Positions 1 through 12,528 are shown, counted from the first letter of the stretch. The stretch is 53,614 nucleotides of DNA from Akkermansiaceae bacterium (GCA_903826205.1 CAIKDP010000360.1:1-53614), one strand, 5' to 3'. Numbers and translations: made by a program. The notes: a model not told the origin generated them from the sequence alone.

Positions 1-58
1 GAGCAAAACCCCTCAATTCTATCTCGTGCTTGACCCACCACTGGGGATGTCGTAGAGT

Positions 59-802
59 ATGGCCGATGCCGAAAACAAAACAGGAGATCGTGCTGAAACT
101 GCGGACACTGCGTGCGTTCGCTGGCGTCCGTGGCCGTGTGAAAGCTGCCGTGGCGGCTCAACCCCGCTCGGTTTCCTTGTCCGCTGCTTTGATTCAAACC
201 CGAAAGTTCCAGACGTTGGGCGGAACGAAGAAATAGACTGGTTCAAGAAGTGGGAGGCGGGACGGTTGCTGGAATGGATTCAGAGCTGCGAGCACACGCA
301 GTGGACGGACATGAGTCTGCCTCGGCTGGACGAAGGATCTGAGCATTTGGTTCTATTTGACGAGCAGACGAGTGAGGTCGTGAAGATCACGCTACCCGGA
401 ACCTATGGGGACTATTACGAGATCATCGATGGACCGATCAACCAGTTCAGCAGCACTCCCGCAGAGTATCTGCTGCGCATGCGCTGGTGGGAGAAGCTCT
501 TTTCCTCGGCTCCCAATCCCATTGGCATGACGGAAACCGGGCAGATCGTTTCCCGACAGCGGTTCATTCAAGGCGATCCGGAGCCACCACAGGAAAAAGT
601 CGATCAGTTTCTTATCGATGCAGGGGCCGTGGCGGTGAGGCAGCGGTGCTGGCTATGGAAAAAAGTGGACTACGAATCGGAGATTGAGATCTGGATCGGG
701 GATGCTCGTTCGGATAACTTTGTGTTGGCGCAGGACGGGATGGTCCCGATTGATATTCGAATCTGGGGTGTTACGTGCCGTTCTGGGCCTGATTTCTCTT
801 AA
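59..802 (+). CDS. hypothetical protein with kinase-like C-terminal signature
   Basis: This is a 247-residue protein I cannot name. Its C-terminal part holds GDARSDNFVLAQDG followed by VPIDIR. The spacing (D, then N four residues later, then a hydrophobic strand and a second D) resembles the catalytic-loop/DFG-like pattern of aminoglycoside-phosphotransferase or 'polyvalent protein' kinase folds. That resemblance is an inference. An acidic/aromatic middle (HLVLFDEQTSEVVKITLPG) could be the glycine-poor N-lobe strand pair. The first ~50 residues are Cys/Arg-rich and look unlike the rest, so the true start may lie downstream (the Met of MSLPRL is one option). It is read in the same direction as hsdR, 79 bases away, and may belong to the same acquired island. 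Expression and function are unknown. Confidence 0.5.
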   Translation: MADAENKTGDRAETADTACVRWRPWPCESCRGGSTPLGFLVRCFDSNPKVPDVGRNEEIDWFKKWEAGRLLEWIQSCEHTQWTDMSLPRLDEGSEHLVLFDEQTSEVVKITLPGTYGDYYEIIDGPINQFSSTPAEYLLRMRWWEKLFSSAPNPIGMTETGQIVSRQRFIQGDPEPPQEKVDQFLIDAGAVAVRQRCWLWKKVDYESEIEIWIGDARSDNFVLAQDGMVPIDIRIWGVTCRSGPDFS

Positions 803-881
803 AAACAAACCCCGTGAAAGCATCGATCCATTCCACAAAACCCGCATTTTCAATGAGTTTCTTCTTTAAAAGCTAAAACAC

Positions 882-3794
882 ATGAACGAAGCCGAAACCC
901 GAGCCGACCACATTGATCCCGCCCTCAAAGCGGCGGGTTGGGGCGTGGTCGATGGCAGCAAGATCCTGCGCGAATATCCCATCACGCCGGGCCGCATCGA
1001 GGGGCACGGCAAACGCGGCAAGGCGCTCACCGCGGATTACGTGCTGGTCTATCGCAACCGCAAGCTGGCCGTGGACGAAGCCAAGGCGTGGGACAAGCCG
1101 CTGACGGAAGGTGCGGCGCAGGCCAAGGATTACGCCGGCAAGATGGCCGTGCGCTTCGCCTATGCCAGCAACGGCCAGGGCATCTACGCCATCGACATGG
1201 AGACGGGCAAGGAAGGTGAGATCGCCGCCTACCCCACACCGGATGAACTCTGGGCCATGACCTTTCCTTCGACACGCTCAGGGACCGGAGACGCCGCGGA
1301 CAAGGCCAGTGAGCTTGTCGAACTGTGGCGCGACCGCTTCGCCGCCGTGCCGTTCGAGGACAAGGGCGGTTCACACCCCAGCCGCTACTATCAGGACATC
1401 GCCGTCGAGCGCGTGATGCAGGCCATCGCCGCCGGGCTCATGCGCATTCTGCTCACGCTGGCCACCGGCACCGGCAAGACATTCATCGCGTTCCAAATCG
1501 CGTGGAAACTGTTCCACGCCCGCTGGAACCTGACCGGCCAACCAACCCGCCGGCCGCGCATCCTGTTCCTCGCCGATCGCAATATCCTGGCGAATCAGGC
1601 ATACAACGCTTTCTCCGCCTTTCCCGAGGACGCGCTGGTGCGCATCGAGCCGGCCGACATCCGCAAGAAGGGCAAGGTGCCGAAGAACGGCAGTTTGTTC
1701 TTCACCATCTTCCAAACATTCATGGTTTCGACAAGCTCAACCACCGGGGTTTCGGCAGGGGGGTCGACAAGCTCACCCACCTGTTCACCCACCGGATACA
1801 AGGTCCGCGAGGAAACGCATTTTGAGGAAATAGTCGAGATAGACAGTGCCCAGGGCTATATGTATATCCTGGAATGTGCGGATGGCAGTTTTTACACAGG
1901 AAGCACGGTTAATCTGCGAGAAAGACTCTGCCAGCACAGATGCGGAGAAGGAGCCAAGCATACGAAACAATACTTGCCGGTAAAATTGGTCTATTACGAA
2001 ACCTTTAACCGAATAGACAGGGCATTTGCCAGGGAAAAGCAGGTACAAGGTTGGAACAGGGCGAAGAAAATCGCCCTGATCACGGGCAACACAGCTCTCC
2101 TGAAACAATTATCCAGGAATCACCAGATCCCTGAGCAGGTGGGTGAGCCTCTCGAACCCCCGGTCGAGGGGCAGGTCCCTTCTCTTATCGACATCCGAGG
2201 ACGTGAGTCAGTCGAACGGCCGGTCGCTGAGCTTGTCGAAGCGTTTGGCGAATACCCGCCGGACTTCTTTGACTTCATCGTCATCGACGAGTGCCACCGC
2301 GGCGGCGCCAACGACGAAAGCAACTGGCGCGGCATCCTGGATTATTTTGCTCCCGCCGTGCAACTCGGCCTCACCGCCACACCCAAACGCAAGGACAACG
2401 TGGACACCTACGCCTACTTCGGCGACCCGGTCTATATCTACTCGCTCAAGGACGGTATCAACGACGGCTTTCTCACACCCTTCAAGGTAAAGCAGATCCA
2501 GACGACGCTGGATTACTACGTCTTCACGCCGGACGACACGGTGATCGAGGGGGAGATTGAAGTCGGCAAGGTCTATGACGAAGCCGACTTCAACAAGATC
2601 ATCGAGATCAAGGAGCGGGAGAAGCACCGGGTGAAGCTGTTCATGGACATGATCGACCAGAGCGAGAAGACACTGGTTTTTTGCGCCACCCAAGCTCATG
2701 CGCTGGCCGTGCGTGATCTCATCAACCAGATGAAGACCAGCACGGACCCGAACTATTGCCAGCGGGTCACGGCCAACGACGGCGCTCTGGGCGAGCAACA
2801 CTTGAGGGATTTCCAGGACAACGAGAAATCCATCCCGACGATTCTAACCACCTCGCAAAAACTCTCGACCGGCGTGGACGCCCGCAACATTCGCAACATC
2901 GTGCTGATGCGGCCCATCAATTCGATCATCGAGTTCAAACAGATCATCGGCCGCGGCACCCGGCTCTATGACGGCAAGGACTATTTCACGATCTACGACT
3001 TCGTGCAAGCGCACCTCCATTTCAGCGATCCCGAGTGGGACGGTGAACCGCTCGAACCGGAGCCATGCAAAGAGTGCGGTTGCGATCCCTGCGTGTGTGA
3101 AGTGGAGCCGCCGAAGCCCTGCACCAAGTGCGGCAAGCAGCCCTGTGAGTGTACGAAAGAAAAATGCCCCGTCTGCGGCAAGCGCCCATGCCAGTGCCAG
3201 CGCAGAACCAAGGTGAAAGTGAAACTGGCCGATGGCAAGGAGCGCCATATTCAGCACATGACGATGACCAGCTTCTGGCACCCGGACGGCACGCCCATGT
3301 CGGCGCAGCAGTTCATGGAAATGCTTTTCGGCAAGCTGCCGGACTTTTTCAAGGACGAGGACGAACTCCGCACCCTATGGAGCGCGCCCGACACGCGGGC
3401 CAAGCTCATGGAGGGACTTGCCGAAGGCGGCTTCGGTCACGAACAAATGACTGAAATGCAGGCGATCATTGATGCCGAGAAAAGCGACCTGTTCGATGTG
3501 CTGGCCTATGTCGCCTATGCCTTGCCGCCGCTCACCCGTGAGGAACGCGCGACCAAGGCCAGGGTCAGTATCAGCAGCCATTTCAACATCAAGCAGCAAG
3601 TCTTCCTCGAATTTGTGCTCTCCCATTACGTCAACGTCGGCGTCGAGGAATTGGATGCCGGCAAGCTCAATCCATTGCTCCGCCTCAAATACCAAAACTC
3701 CCTCCCCGATGCCGTGGCTGACCTGGGCGAGCCAAAAGAAATCCAAGCCGTCTTCATCGGCTTCCAGAAATTTTTATACGTGACGGCGGCGTAA
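882..3794 (+). CDS. hsdR: type I restriction endonuclease subunit R (EcoEI-like HsdR) with in-frame GIY-YIG insertion
   Basis: This is the motor/nuclease subunit of a type I restriction enzyme, which translocates DNA with ATP and cleaves it. Visible in order: an N-terminal PD-(D/E)xK-type nuclease segment (LTADYVLVY...VDEAKAW), Walker A ATGTGKT (~194-200), the DECH box (D469-H472), LGLTATPKR, a C-terminal helicase lobe ending in QIIGRGTRL, a Cys-rich linker with several CxxC units (CKECGC...CPVCGKRPCQC), and an EcoEI-type C-terminal domain (HIQHMTMTSFWHPDGTPMSAQQ). Residues ~282-454 are foreign to the family. They form a complete GIY-YIG domain placed between FFTIFQTFM and GEYPPDFFDFIVIDECH, which are normally separated by a short loop. 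A second, ~17-residue insert lies at ~129-147. The frame is open throughout, giving 970 residues. No hsdM or hsdS is in the window, and the next gene downstream is unrelated. Whether the enzyme still works is unknown. Confidence 0.9.
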   Translation: MNEAETRADHIDPALKAAGWGVVDGSKILREYPITPGRIEGHGKRGKALTADYVLVYRNRKLAVDEAKAWDKPLTEGAAQAKDYAGKMAVRFAYASNGQGIYAIDMETGKEGEIAAYPTPDELWAMTFPSTRSGTGDAADKASELVELWRDRFAAVPFEDKGGSHPSRYYQDIAVERVMQAIAAGLMRILLTLATGTGKTFIAFQIAWKLFHARWNLTGQPTRRPRILFLADRNILANQAYNAFSAFPEDALVRIEPADIRKKGKVPKNGSLFFTIFQTFMVSTSSTTGVSAGGSTSSPTCSPTGYKVREETHFEEIVEIDSAQGYMYILECADGSFYTGSTVNLRERLCQHRCGEGAKHTKQYLPVKLVYYETFNRIDRAFAREKQVQGWNRAKKIALITGNTALLKQLSRNHQIPEQVGEPLEPPVEGQVPSLIDIRGRESVERPVAELVEAFGEYPPDFFDFIVIDECHRGGANDESNWRGILDYFAPAVQLGLTATPKRKDNVDTYAYFGDPVYIYSLKDGINDGFLTPFKVKQIQTTLDYYVFTPDDTVIEGEIEVGKVYDEADFNKIIEIKEREKHRVKLFMDMIDQSEKTLVFCATQAHALAVRDLINQMKTSTDPNYCQRVTANDGALGEQHLRDFQDNEKSIPTILTTSQKLSTGVDARNIRNIVLMRPINSIIEFKQIIGRGTRLYDGKDYFTIYDFVQAHLHFSDPEWDGEPLEPEPCKECGCDPCVCEVEPPKPCTKCGKQPCECTKEKCPVCGKRPCQCQRRTKVKVKLADGKERHIQHMTMTSFWHPDGTPMSAQQFMEMLFGKLPDFFKDEDELRTLWSAPDTRAKLMEGLAEGGFGHEQMTEMQAIIDAEKSDLFDVLAYVAYALPPLTREERATKARVSISSHFNIKQQVFLEFVLSHYVNVGVEELDAGKLNPLLRLKYQNSLPDAVADLGEPKEIQAVFIGFQKFLYVTAA
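1266..1323. repeat. short inverted repeat pair inside hsdR
   Basis: The left arm CTTCGACACGCTCAGGGACC and the right arm GGCCAGTGAGCTTGTCGAAC are imperfect reverse complements sharing the core TGAGC-TGTCGAA. They add about 17 residues (around STRSGTGD...ASELVE) between DELWAMTF and WRDRFAAVPFED, which are close together in EcoEI-type R subunits. The same core motif bounds the GIY-YIG unit further down the gene, so this is probably a repeat-only copy of the same family. Confidence 0.7.
1724..2243 (+). mobile_element. GIY-YIG endonuclease unit bounded by nested inverted repeats, inserted in hsdR
   Basis: The unit is about 520 bp. On the left are TTTCGACAAGCTCAACCACC (1726-1745) and GTCGACAAGCTCACCCACC (1763-1781). 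On the right, in inverted order, are GGTGGGTGAGCCTCTCGAAC (from 2139), a weaker copy near 2199-2219, and CGGTCGCTGAGCTTGTCGAA (from 2221). Between them is a URI/YhbQ-type GIY-YIG domain with G-Y326-M-Y328-I as the GIY part, F-Y338-T-G340 as the YIG part, R346/R348 with H352, and E385 in the REKQ motif: all the expected catalytic positions. An internal ATG at 1860 could start a free-standing protein. No stop codon occurs before the host frame resumes. Small GIY-YIG genes beside TGAGCTTGTCGAA-type repeats are common in environmental genomes; the in-gene, stopless position is the unusual part. Confidence 0.8.
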
Positions 3795-3862
3795 GGGACG
3801 CTCAATTTCCAAAGCCAATTCACCTGCGTCAAAGGCAGTCCATTTGAGTTTTCAGCCGCCCA

Positions 3863-3892
3863 TTGCACATTATTCGCCTGTCACTCTATAAT
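3863..3892 (+). promoter_or_regulatory. sigma-70 type promoter of the CDF transporter gene
   Basis: TTGCAC at 3863-3868, an 18-base spacer and a perfect TATAAT at 3887-3892. Transcription would begin near 3899. That makes the ATG at 3898 unusable and favours the in-frame ATG at 3961 as the start of the downstream gene. Confidence 0.65.
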
Positions 3893-3960
3893 CATAAATG
3901 GATTCTTGCATCCGCGCCGCCTTGCGCTTGAATGCGCGCGCGCACGCCGCCCCTCCGAGA

Positions 3961-4875
3961 ATGACCCAAGCCAACATCAATCGCGCCTCACTCACCCGCT
4001 TTGCCTGGATCTCGATCGCCGCGGCCGTGGTCACGATTGTATTGAAAACCGCGGCCTATTACCTGACCGGATCGGTGGGCTTGTTGTCCGATGCGCTGGA
4101 GTCACTGGTCAATCTGGTGGGTGGCATGATGGCCCTGGCGATGTTGACGATTGCGGCGCGCCCCGCCGATGAAGACCACGCCTACGGCCACAGCAAAGCG
4201 GAGTATTTTTCCAGTGGCGTGGAGGGCGCGCTGATTCTGGTGGCGGCGCTGAGCATCGCGCTCACGGCGGTGCCGCGGCTGTTTCATCCCATAGCACTCG
4301 AACAAGTGGGCGCGGGTCTGGCCGTCTCAGTGGTCGCCTCCCTCGTCAACCTCGGGGTGGCGCTGGTGCTGCTGCGGGTGGGCAAAAAGCACCACTCCAT
4401 CACTCTGGAGGCCAATGCCCATCACCTGCTTACCGATGTGTGGACCTCCGTGGGCGTGCTCCTCGGCGTGGGCGCGGTGGCGCTCACCGGCTGGCTGTGG
4501 CTCGACCCGGTGGTGGCCTTGCTGGTGGCGGCCAACATCGTCTGGACCGGCTCGCAGATTGTCTGGCGCTCGGTGTCCGGCCTGATGGATCTGGCGCTGC
4601 CGGCGCAGGACCTTGCCACCGTGCGGCTGGTGTTGGATACCTATCGGAAAGATGACTTGCAATTCCATGCCCTGCTCACCCGGCAGGCGGGTGCCCGGAA
4701 GTTTGTCTCCATGCATGTGCTGGTCCCGGGCGCCTGGACGGTGCAGCACGGCCACAACCTGCTGGAACGGATCGAGGCTGATATCCGCGCGGCGCTGCCT
4801 AACACGACTGTGTTCACCCATCTGGAGTCGCTCGATGATCCCGCCTCATGGGAGGATGAGACGTTGGACCGCTGA
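3961..4875 (+). CDS. cation diffusion facilitator family transporter
   Basis: This is an inner-membrane divalent-metal/proton antiporter of the CDF family, about 304 residues. Six transmembrane segments are visible, beginning [20 protein letters not shown]. The two metal-site motifs are present as SDALESLVN in TM2 and [10 protein letters not shown] in TM5, with [13 protein letters not shown] between TM2 and TM3. The soluble C-terminal domain includes [20 protein letters not shown], as in the family's cytoplasmic dimerisation domain. An upstream in-frame ATG at 3898 exists, but it overlaps the predicted transcription start, and the 21 residues it adds look non-conserved, so I chose 3961. Family membership is clear; the metal (Zn, Fe, Co, Mn) cannot be read from the sequence. 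Its neighbours are hsdR upstream and a convergent fucosidase downstream, so it looks monocistronic. Confidence 0.88.
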   Translation: MTQANINRASLTRFAWISIAAAVVTIVLKTAAYYLTGSVGLLSDALESLVNLVGGMMALAMLTIAARPADEDHAYGHSKAEYFSSGVEGALILVAALSIALTAVPRLFHPIALEQVGAGLAVSVVASLVNLGVALVLLRVGKKHHSITLEANAHHLLTDVWTSVGVLLGVGAVALTGWLWLDPVVALLVAANIVWTGSQIVWRSVSGLMDLALPAQDLATVRLVLDTYRKDDLQFHALLTRQAGARKFVSMHVLVPGAWTVQHGHNLLERIEADIRAALPNTTVFTHLESLDDPASWEDETLDR

Positions 4876-4973
4876 GGAAGCGCAAAGGCGCATGAAGAGT
4901 GTTAGACCGGCTGCTGAACACAAGCGGCGGGCCGTCGGCGCACCCCAAGGCGGCACCCCCTCAAGCATGCGCG

Positions 4974-6728
4974 TCAAGGTTCCGGCACGAGCACCACTTT
5001 GCGACAATTGACAGGTGTCCAGCCTTCCGCCACCGGGCGCAAGGTCAGGGTGATTTTTGCGCCTTTGGTGAGGAGGCACTCCCCGACCCTGCCGGTCTGA
5101 TAGGTGCGGTAATCCGCGGTTTTCGGCACGGAGTAGGCGAGGTTGCCCACGCCCTGGACTTTCAGCACGGAACCGGCGGCCGGGGCGGCGGTCTCAATGC
5201 GGACGGAATACTTGCCATCGCGGTCGGAACGCAGGTCCCAGGAAACCGCGTCACCCGGATCGACCCAGAAGCCGATGTTGGTGATTTTATCTTTGAGTTC
5301 GGTTTTGACCGACTTGCCTTCCAGCCTGGCATCTTCCGCCAACAAGGAAATGCTTCCATCCTGGCCGGAAACCGCCAGCGGCCCGGCGATTTCGGGTTTC
5401 CCTTGCACTAACAATTTGAGCGTGGAGCAGATGGCATCCGGAGCTGCGGCCGGCAAGGTGATGAGCGGCCCATTGGCGGATTTTTCGACAGCCAAGGGAG
5501 CACCACCGGCGAGCAACGCGGCGGACTTGACCGTATTGGTCAGGCCGGGGACGAGGAGTTTGCCAGCGACCGGCCAATTGAGGACATGCAGATAGAGAAG
5601 GGTGTCATCACCCGCGTCTTTGACAGTGCAGCGGCCCCAAGGGAGTTTCTTGAAAGGTGAGGCATGAGTGCCATAGATGGACTCGCCATTGACTTTCATC
5701 CACGCACCGACGTCCCTGAGCCGCTTGATGGATTCCGCGGGGATCTCACCTTCGGCGGTGGGGCCCACGTTGAGCAGATAGTTGCCTCCCTTGCTGACGA
5801 TATCGACGAGATTGGTGATGAGGGTGGATAGCGATTTCCAGTTGTGGTCGTCGCGCTTGAAGCCCCACGTATCATTCATGGTCATGCAGGTTTCCCAGTC
5901 CCGCCCGGGAAAGCCGGTGGCCGGGATATGCTGCTCTGGGGTTTCAGTATCGCCGGAATAGCCTCCGCCAAGCCGATCATTGTGAATGATGCCGGGCTGG
6001 AGGGCCAGCAGTTTGGCAAGCTTTTCCGCCCGCGGCGGCGTCATCAAATGCGGGGTGTCCCACCACAGCACATCCGGCTTGTAGGCGGTGAGAATTTCCC
6101 TCACTTGAGGGACGGCCACCGCATCGAGGTATTGGTCGAAGCTGCCCTTGTGAGCGTCATCCCAGCCATCGCCGTCCTTCATGCCTAGCTTGGCGCCGCC
6201 CGGATTGTTCCAATCCTGAGCCTGCGAGTAATAGAGGCCGAATTTCAAACCTTGGGCCCTGACGGCGCCGGCGAGCGGGCCGATGAGATCCTTTTTCCAT
6301 GGGCTGGCTTCAACCACGTTCCAGTGGCTGGCAGCAGTAGGAAACAACGTGAATCCATCGTGGTGCTTGGAGGTGATGACCACGTAGCGCATGCCCGCCT
6401 CTTTCGCCAAGGCCGCCCACGCGGATGGATCGTATTTTGTCGGGTTGAACTGCGGCGCAAATGCCTTGTAATCGCACACCGGAATTTTCGCATTGAACAT
6501 GATCCACTCGCCGATGTCGCCAATGGGTTGGTCCTTATAGGTCCCGGCCGGCACCGCATAAACGCCCCAATGAATGAACATGCCAAACTTCGCGTCGCGC
6601 CACCAACTCATGCGGGCGTCACGCGCCTGCGGCGTTTCGTTCGCGTACGGATCCCCTTCCAACGCTTGGACCGCGGGCGACAAGGCCGCCAGCACCGCGA
6701 GGGCTCCCAGAAGATATTTGTTTGTCAT
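4974..6728 (-). CDS. alpha-L-fucosidase, GH29 family, secreted
   Basis: This 584-residue glycoside hydrolase removes terminal alpha-L-fucose from glycans. An N-terminal signal peptide (MTNKYLLGALAVLAALSPAVQA) directs export. Family landmarks follow: WWRDAKFGMFIHWGVY near the start of the barrel, GMRYVVITSKHHDGFTLF, FGLYYSQ, and VLWWDTP, whose Asp is the likely catalytic nucleophile. GGNYLLNVGPTAEGEIP is the usual closing motif of the catalytic domain. The last ~180 residues form a beta-rich C-terminal region. The gene is transcribed alone, convergent with the CDF gene. Two 10-bp direct repeats lie about 38 bases upstream of its start. The acid/base residue is not obvious by eye, as is usual in GH29. 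Confidence 0.92.
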   Translation of the reverse strand: MTNKYLLGALAVLAALSPAVQALEGDPYANETPQARDARMSWWRDAKFGMFIHWGVYAVPAGTYKDQPIGDIGEWIMFNAKIPVCDYKAFAPQFNPTKYDPSAWAALAKEAGMRYVVITSKHHDGFTLFPTAASHWNVVEASPWKKDLIGPLAGAVRAQGLKFGLYYSQAQDWNNPGGAKLGMKDGDGWDDAHKGSFDQYLDAVAVPQVREILTAYKPDVLWWDTPHLMTPPRAEKLAKLLALQPGIIHNDRLGGGYSGDTETPEQHIPATGFPGRDWETCMTMNDTWGFKRDDHNWKSLSTLITNLVDIVSKGGNYLLNVGPTAEGEIPAESIKRLRDVGAWMKVNGESIYGTHASPFKKLPWGRCTVKDAGDDTLLYLHVLNWPVAGKLLVPGLTNTVKSAALLAGGAPLAVEKSANGPLITLPAAAPDAICSTLKLLVQGKPEIAGPLAVSGQDGSISLLAEDARLEGKSVKTELKDKITNIGFWVDPGDAVSWDLRSDRDGKYSVRIETAAPAAGSVLKVQGVGNLAYSVPKTADYRTYQTGRVGECLLTKGAKITLTLRPVAEGWTPVNCRKVVLVPEP

Positions 6729-6765
6729 CGTGGGCCATACGATAGCGCTCCCGCGGATTTTTCAA

Positions 6766-6787
6766 GGTAAATCGATAGGTAAATCGA
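6766..6787. promoter_or_regulatory. tandem 10-bp direct repeat upstream of the fucosidase gene
   Basis: GGTAAATCGA occurs twice (6766-6775 and 6778-6787) with a 12-bp period, 38 bases upstream of the fucosidase start codon on the minus strand. The half-site AAATCGAT resembles operators of LacI-family sugar regulators. Binding is an inference; no regulator gene is nearby. Confidence 0.4.
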
Positions 6788-6903
6788 ACAGCATGGACAG
6801 ACGCCCCCGCGAAATGCCACGACCCACAGGCCATTCCCATCATCATATCCGGATAAGATGATTTGTTCCTTGCGCATTCGGCGGGACCAAGTATCTTAGG
6901 CGC

Positions 6904-7998
6904 ATGCCACAGGCTGAACCCACCTCCGACCTTCGACAAGCGCTCACGGAACGCATTCTGGTGCTCGACGGGGCGATGGGCACGACGATTCGCAGCTACG
7001 GTTTGGACGAGGCCGCCGCCAGAGGTCGGCGTTTTACCAATGGCGACAAGGATTTGCTCAACAACGGGGACATTCTCACGCTGACCTGCCCGGAGGTCAT
7101 CGGGGATATTCACAAGCGCTTTTACGAAGCGGGCGCGGATATTTGCTCGACCAACACCTTCTCCGCGACGGGCCTCGCCCAGAGTGAGTTTTTCGTCGAG
7201 GATCCCCGGGCGCAGGGTGGCCGCAAAGATCCGGAATTTTTTCAACAGATTCTGGAAAACGCCTTTCTCAATGATTTGGCCTGGGAAATGAACGTCGAAT
7301 CCGCCCGCCTGTGCCGCCAATGGGCGGATGCCACCGGCAGCGCCAGCGGCGGCCGCCGCTATGTGGCGGGAGCCATCGGTCCGCTCACGGTGTCCTTGAG
7401 CAATTCGCCGGACGCCGACGACCACGCGTTTCGCGTGGTGACCTTTGATCAGGTACTGGCGGCTTACCGGCTTCAGGTGCGTGCCTTGATAGAGGGCGGC
7501 TGTGACATCCTCCTCATCGAAACCATCTTTGATTCGCTCAATGCCAAGGCGGCCGTCGTTGCAGCACAGGAAGTGTTTGACGACTGCGGGACGCGGCTTC
7601 CCATCATCCTCTCCGCCGCCGTCGGCCGCGGCGGTGAAACCATGATCTCGGCCCAAAAAGTGGAGGCGTTTTGGAATGCCTTCGCCCACGTCAAACCCCT
7701 GGCTATCGGCCTCAACTGCTCGCTCGGACCGGACTTGCTGCGCCCGCATTTGGAAGAACTCTCGGCCTGTGCCACCACCTGCATTTCCTGCTATCCAAAT
7801 GCCGGGCTGCCCAATCCGCTGGCCCCCACCGGCTTCGACCTGGGCCCGCGCGAGATGCGCTCATCCATGGCGGAGTTCGCCCACGCGGGCTTGCTCAACC
7901 TCGCGGGTGGCTGCTGTGGCAACACTCCCGAGCACATCGCCGCCATCGCCGCCGCCGTGGCTGACATTGCCCCGCGCGAGGTGCCCGTGGTGGGATGA
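6904..7998 (+). CDS. metH: methionine synthase, homocysteine S-methyltransferase domain (MetH N-terminal half)
   Basis: This 364-residue protein corresponds to the homocysteine-binding domain of cobalamin-dependent methionine synthase, which takes the methyl group from methylcobalamin to form methionine. It opens with [12 protein letters not shown]. The zinc-binding cysteines lie in GLNCSLGP and in [10 protein letters not shown] near the C-terminus. It ends with a TGA at the point where full-length MetH has the linker to its pterin-binding domain. The remaining domains are encoded 25 bases downstream in a different frame from their own ATG. This is therefore a two-gene MetH, either a natural split or an old frameshift in the linker. 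The two products would have to act together. Confidence 0.9.
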   Translation: MPQAEPTSDLRQALTERILVLDGAMGTTIRSYGLDEAAARGRRFTNGDKDLLNNGDILTLTCPEVIGDIHKRFYEAGADICSTNTFSATGLAQSEFFVEDPRAQGGRKDPEFFQQILENAFLNDLAWEMNVESARLCRQWADATGSASGGRRYVAGAIGPLTVSLSNSPDADDHAFRVVTFDQVLAAYRLQVRALIEGGCDILLIETIFDSLNAKAAVVAAQEVFDDCGTRLPIILSAAVGRGGETMISAQKVEAFWNAFAHVKPLAIGLNCSLGPDLLRPHLEELSACATTCISCYPNAGLPNPLAPTGFDLGPREMRSSMAEFAHAGLLNLAGGCCGNTPEHIAAIAAAVADIAPREVPVVG

Positions 7999-8023
7999 AG
8001 CGAAACGTTCCAATTCAATCCAC

Positions 8024-11536
<3,513 letters not shown>

Positions 11537-11543
11537 CCCGCCG

Positions 11544-12401
11544 TCACAGCCCCTGCCAGCGCAGCTTCTGCCGCAACGCCTGATAGAACGAGCGGTCCTC
11601 CAACAACAACAGGCGCATGGATTTCGCGGATTTCCGCACCTCGATGCGGTCGCCCGGATCAATGCGCGTGGTGTCCCGCCCATCCACGGTGAACAGCATC
11701 GGCCCGCCATCCGCCGCATCCGGGGCAACCTCCACCACCGAATCATCCGACAAAATCAATGAGCGCTGGCTCAAACTGTGCGGACAGATCGGCGTGATGA
11801 CAAACACCGCCGCCGACGGCTCGATGAGCGGCCCTCCCGCAGACAACGAGTAGGCAGTCGAGCCGGTGGGCGTCGCCACGATCAAGCCGTCCGCTCGGTA
11901 ATGATTGAGCAATTCACCATTGACCGTGGCACTTACTGAAACCAAACGCCCGGTTTCACCACGGGCGAGCGTGACTTCATTGAGCGCCACAAACGACGCG
12001 TCCGCCTTGCCCGCACGGAAAATTGTCACTGCCAACAAGGAGCGCACGCTGGTCGTGTAGCGCCCTTCGGTGATCGCCGCCGCGAAGGTGTCGAGTTCGG
12101 AGTCGGTACAGCTTGTTAGAAATCCCAGCCGGCCGATGTTGATGCCGGCCACCGGTTTGTCGAAATCGCCCAACCGTGAGAGCACATCCAGCATCGTGCC
12201 ATCGCCGCCGAGCACGGCGGCCACGTCGACGCGGTGAGCAAACTCCAGGGCGGGGATGCCGCCGGCCTCACCCACCATGGCCGCCGTTTGCAGATCCATC
12301 ACCCAACGGCAGCCCCGAGCCTCCAGCGCGGTTCGCAACGCGAGCAACGCTTGGAGCGCCCCGGCCTTTTGCGGGTTGGCGAGGATTCCGACGGTTAGCA
12401 T
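11544..12401 (-). CDS. nadK: NAD kinase
   Basis: This enzyme phosphorylates NAD to NADP with ATP or polyphosphate in the cytosol. The 285-residue length is typical. Diagnostic motifs are AAVLGGDGTML (the family's GGDGT site), GINIGRLGFL, LNEVTLARG, and ADGLIVATPTGSTAYSLSAGGP. The C-terminal DGRDTTRIDPGDRIEV is also family-like. It ends only 7 bases from the convergent metH stop codon. Upstream on the same strand is the EF-G-like gene after a 127-base gap, which contains a fragment of the widespread intergenic sequence TTTGCGTTCCTTGCGGTT. Confidence 0.95.
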   Translation of the reverse strand: MLTVGILANPQKAGALQALLALRTALEARGCRWVMDLQTAAMVGEAGGIPALEFAHRVDVAAVLGGDGTMLDVLSRLGDFDKPVAGINIGRLGFLTSCTDSELDTFAAAITEGRYTTSVRSLLAVTIFRAGKADASFVALNEVTLARGETGRLVSVSATVNGELLNHYRADGLIVATPTGSTAYSLSAGGPLIEPSAAVFVITPICPHSLSQRSLILSDDSVVEVAPDAADGGPMLFTVDGRDTTRIDPGDRIEVRKSAKSMRLLLLEDRSFYQALRQKLRWQGL

Positions 12402-12528
12402 CAGGCGAGTCTATAACGTGGCATGCCCGGTTTGGCAAGCCCTAACATCGAGCATTCAGCACTCAACAAGAAATCCCTCTGTTCTTTGCGTTCCTTGCGG
12501 TTACTCCTCTTGCCCGCTACGGCGCGGC

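Noticed and set aside
1725..2243. The hsdR insert as an intein
   Set aside because: There is no Cys/Ser/Thr splice residue with block A at the left edge and no His-Asn plus nucleophile at the right edge. The ends are DNA palindromes encoding Ser/Thr- and Val/Glu-rich linkers, and the only domain is GIY-YIG.
7676..8023. Upstream extension of the second metH gene (start at 7676)
   Set aside because: That part is a shadow of the homocysteine-domain gene in another frame, Pro/Ser/Arg-rich with no family similarity. MetH similarity begins just after the ATG at 8024.
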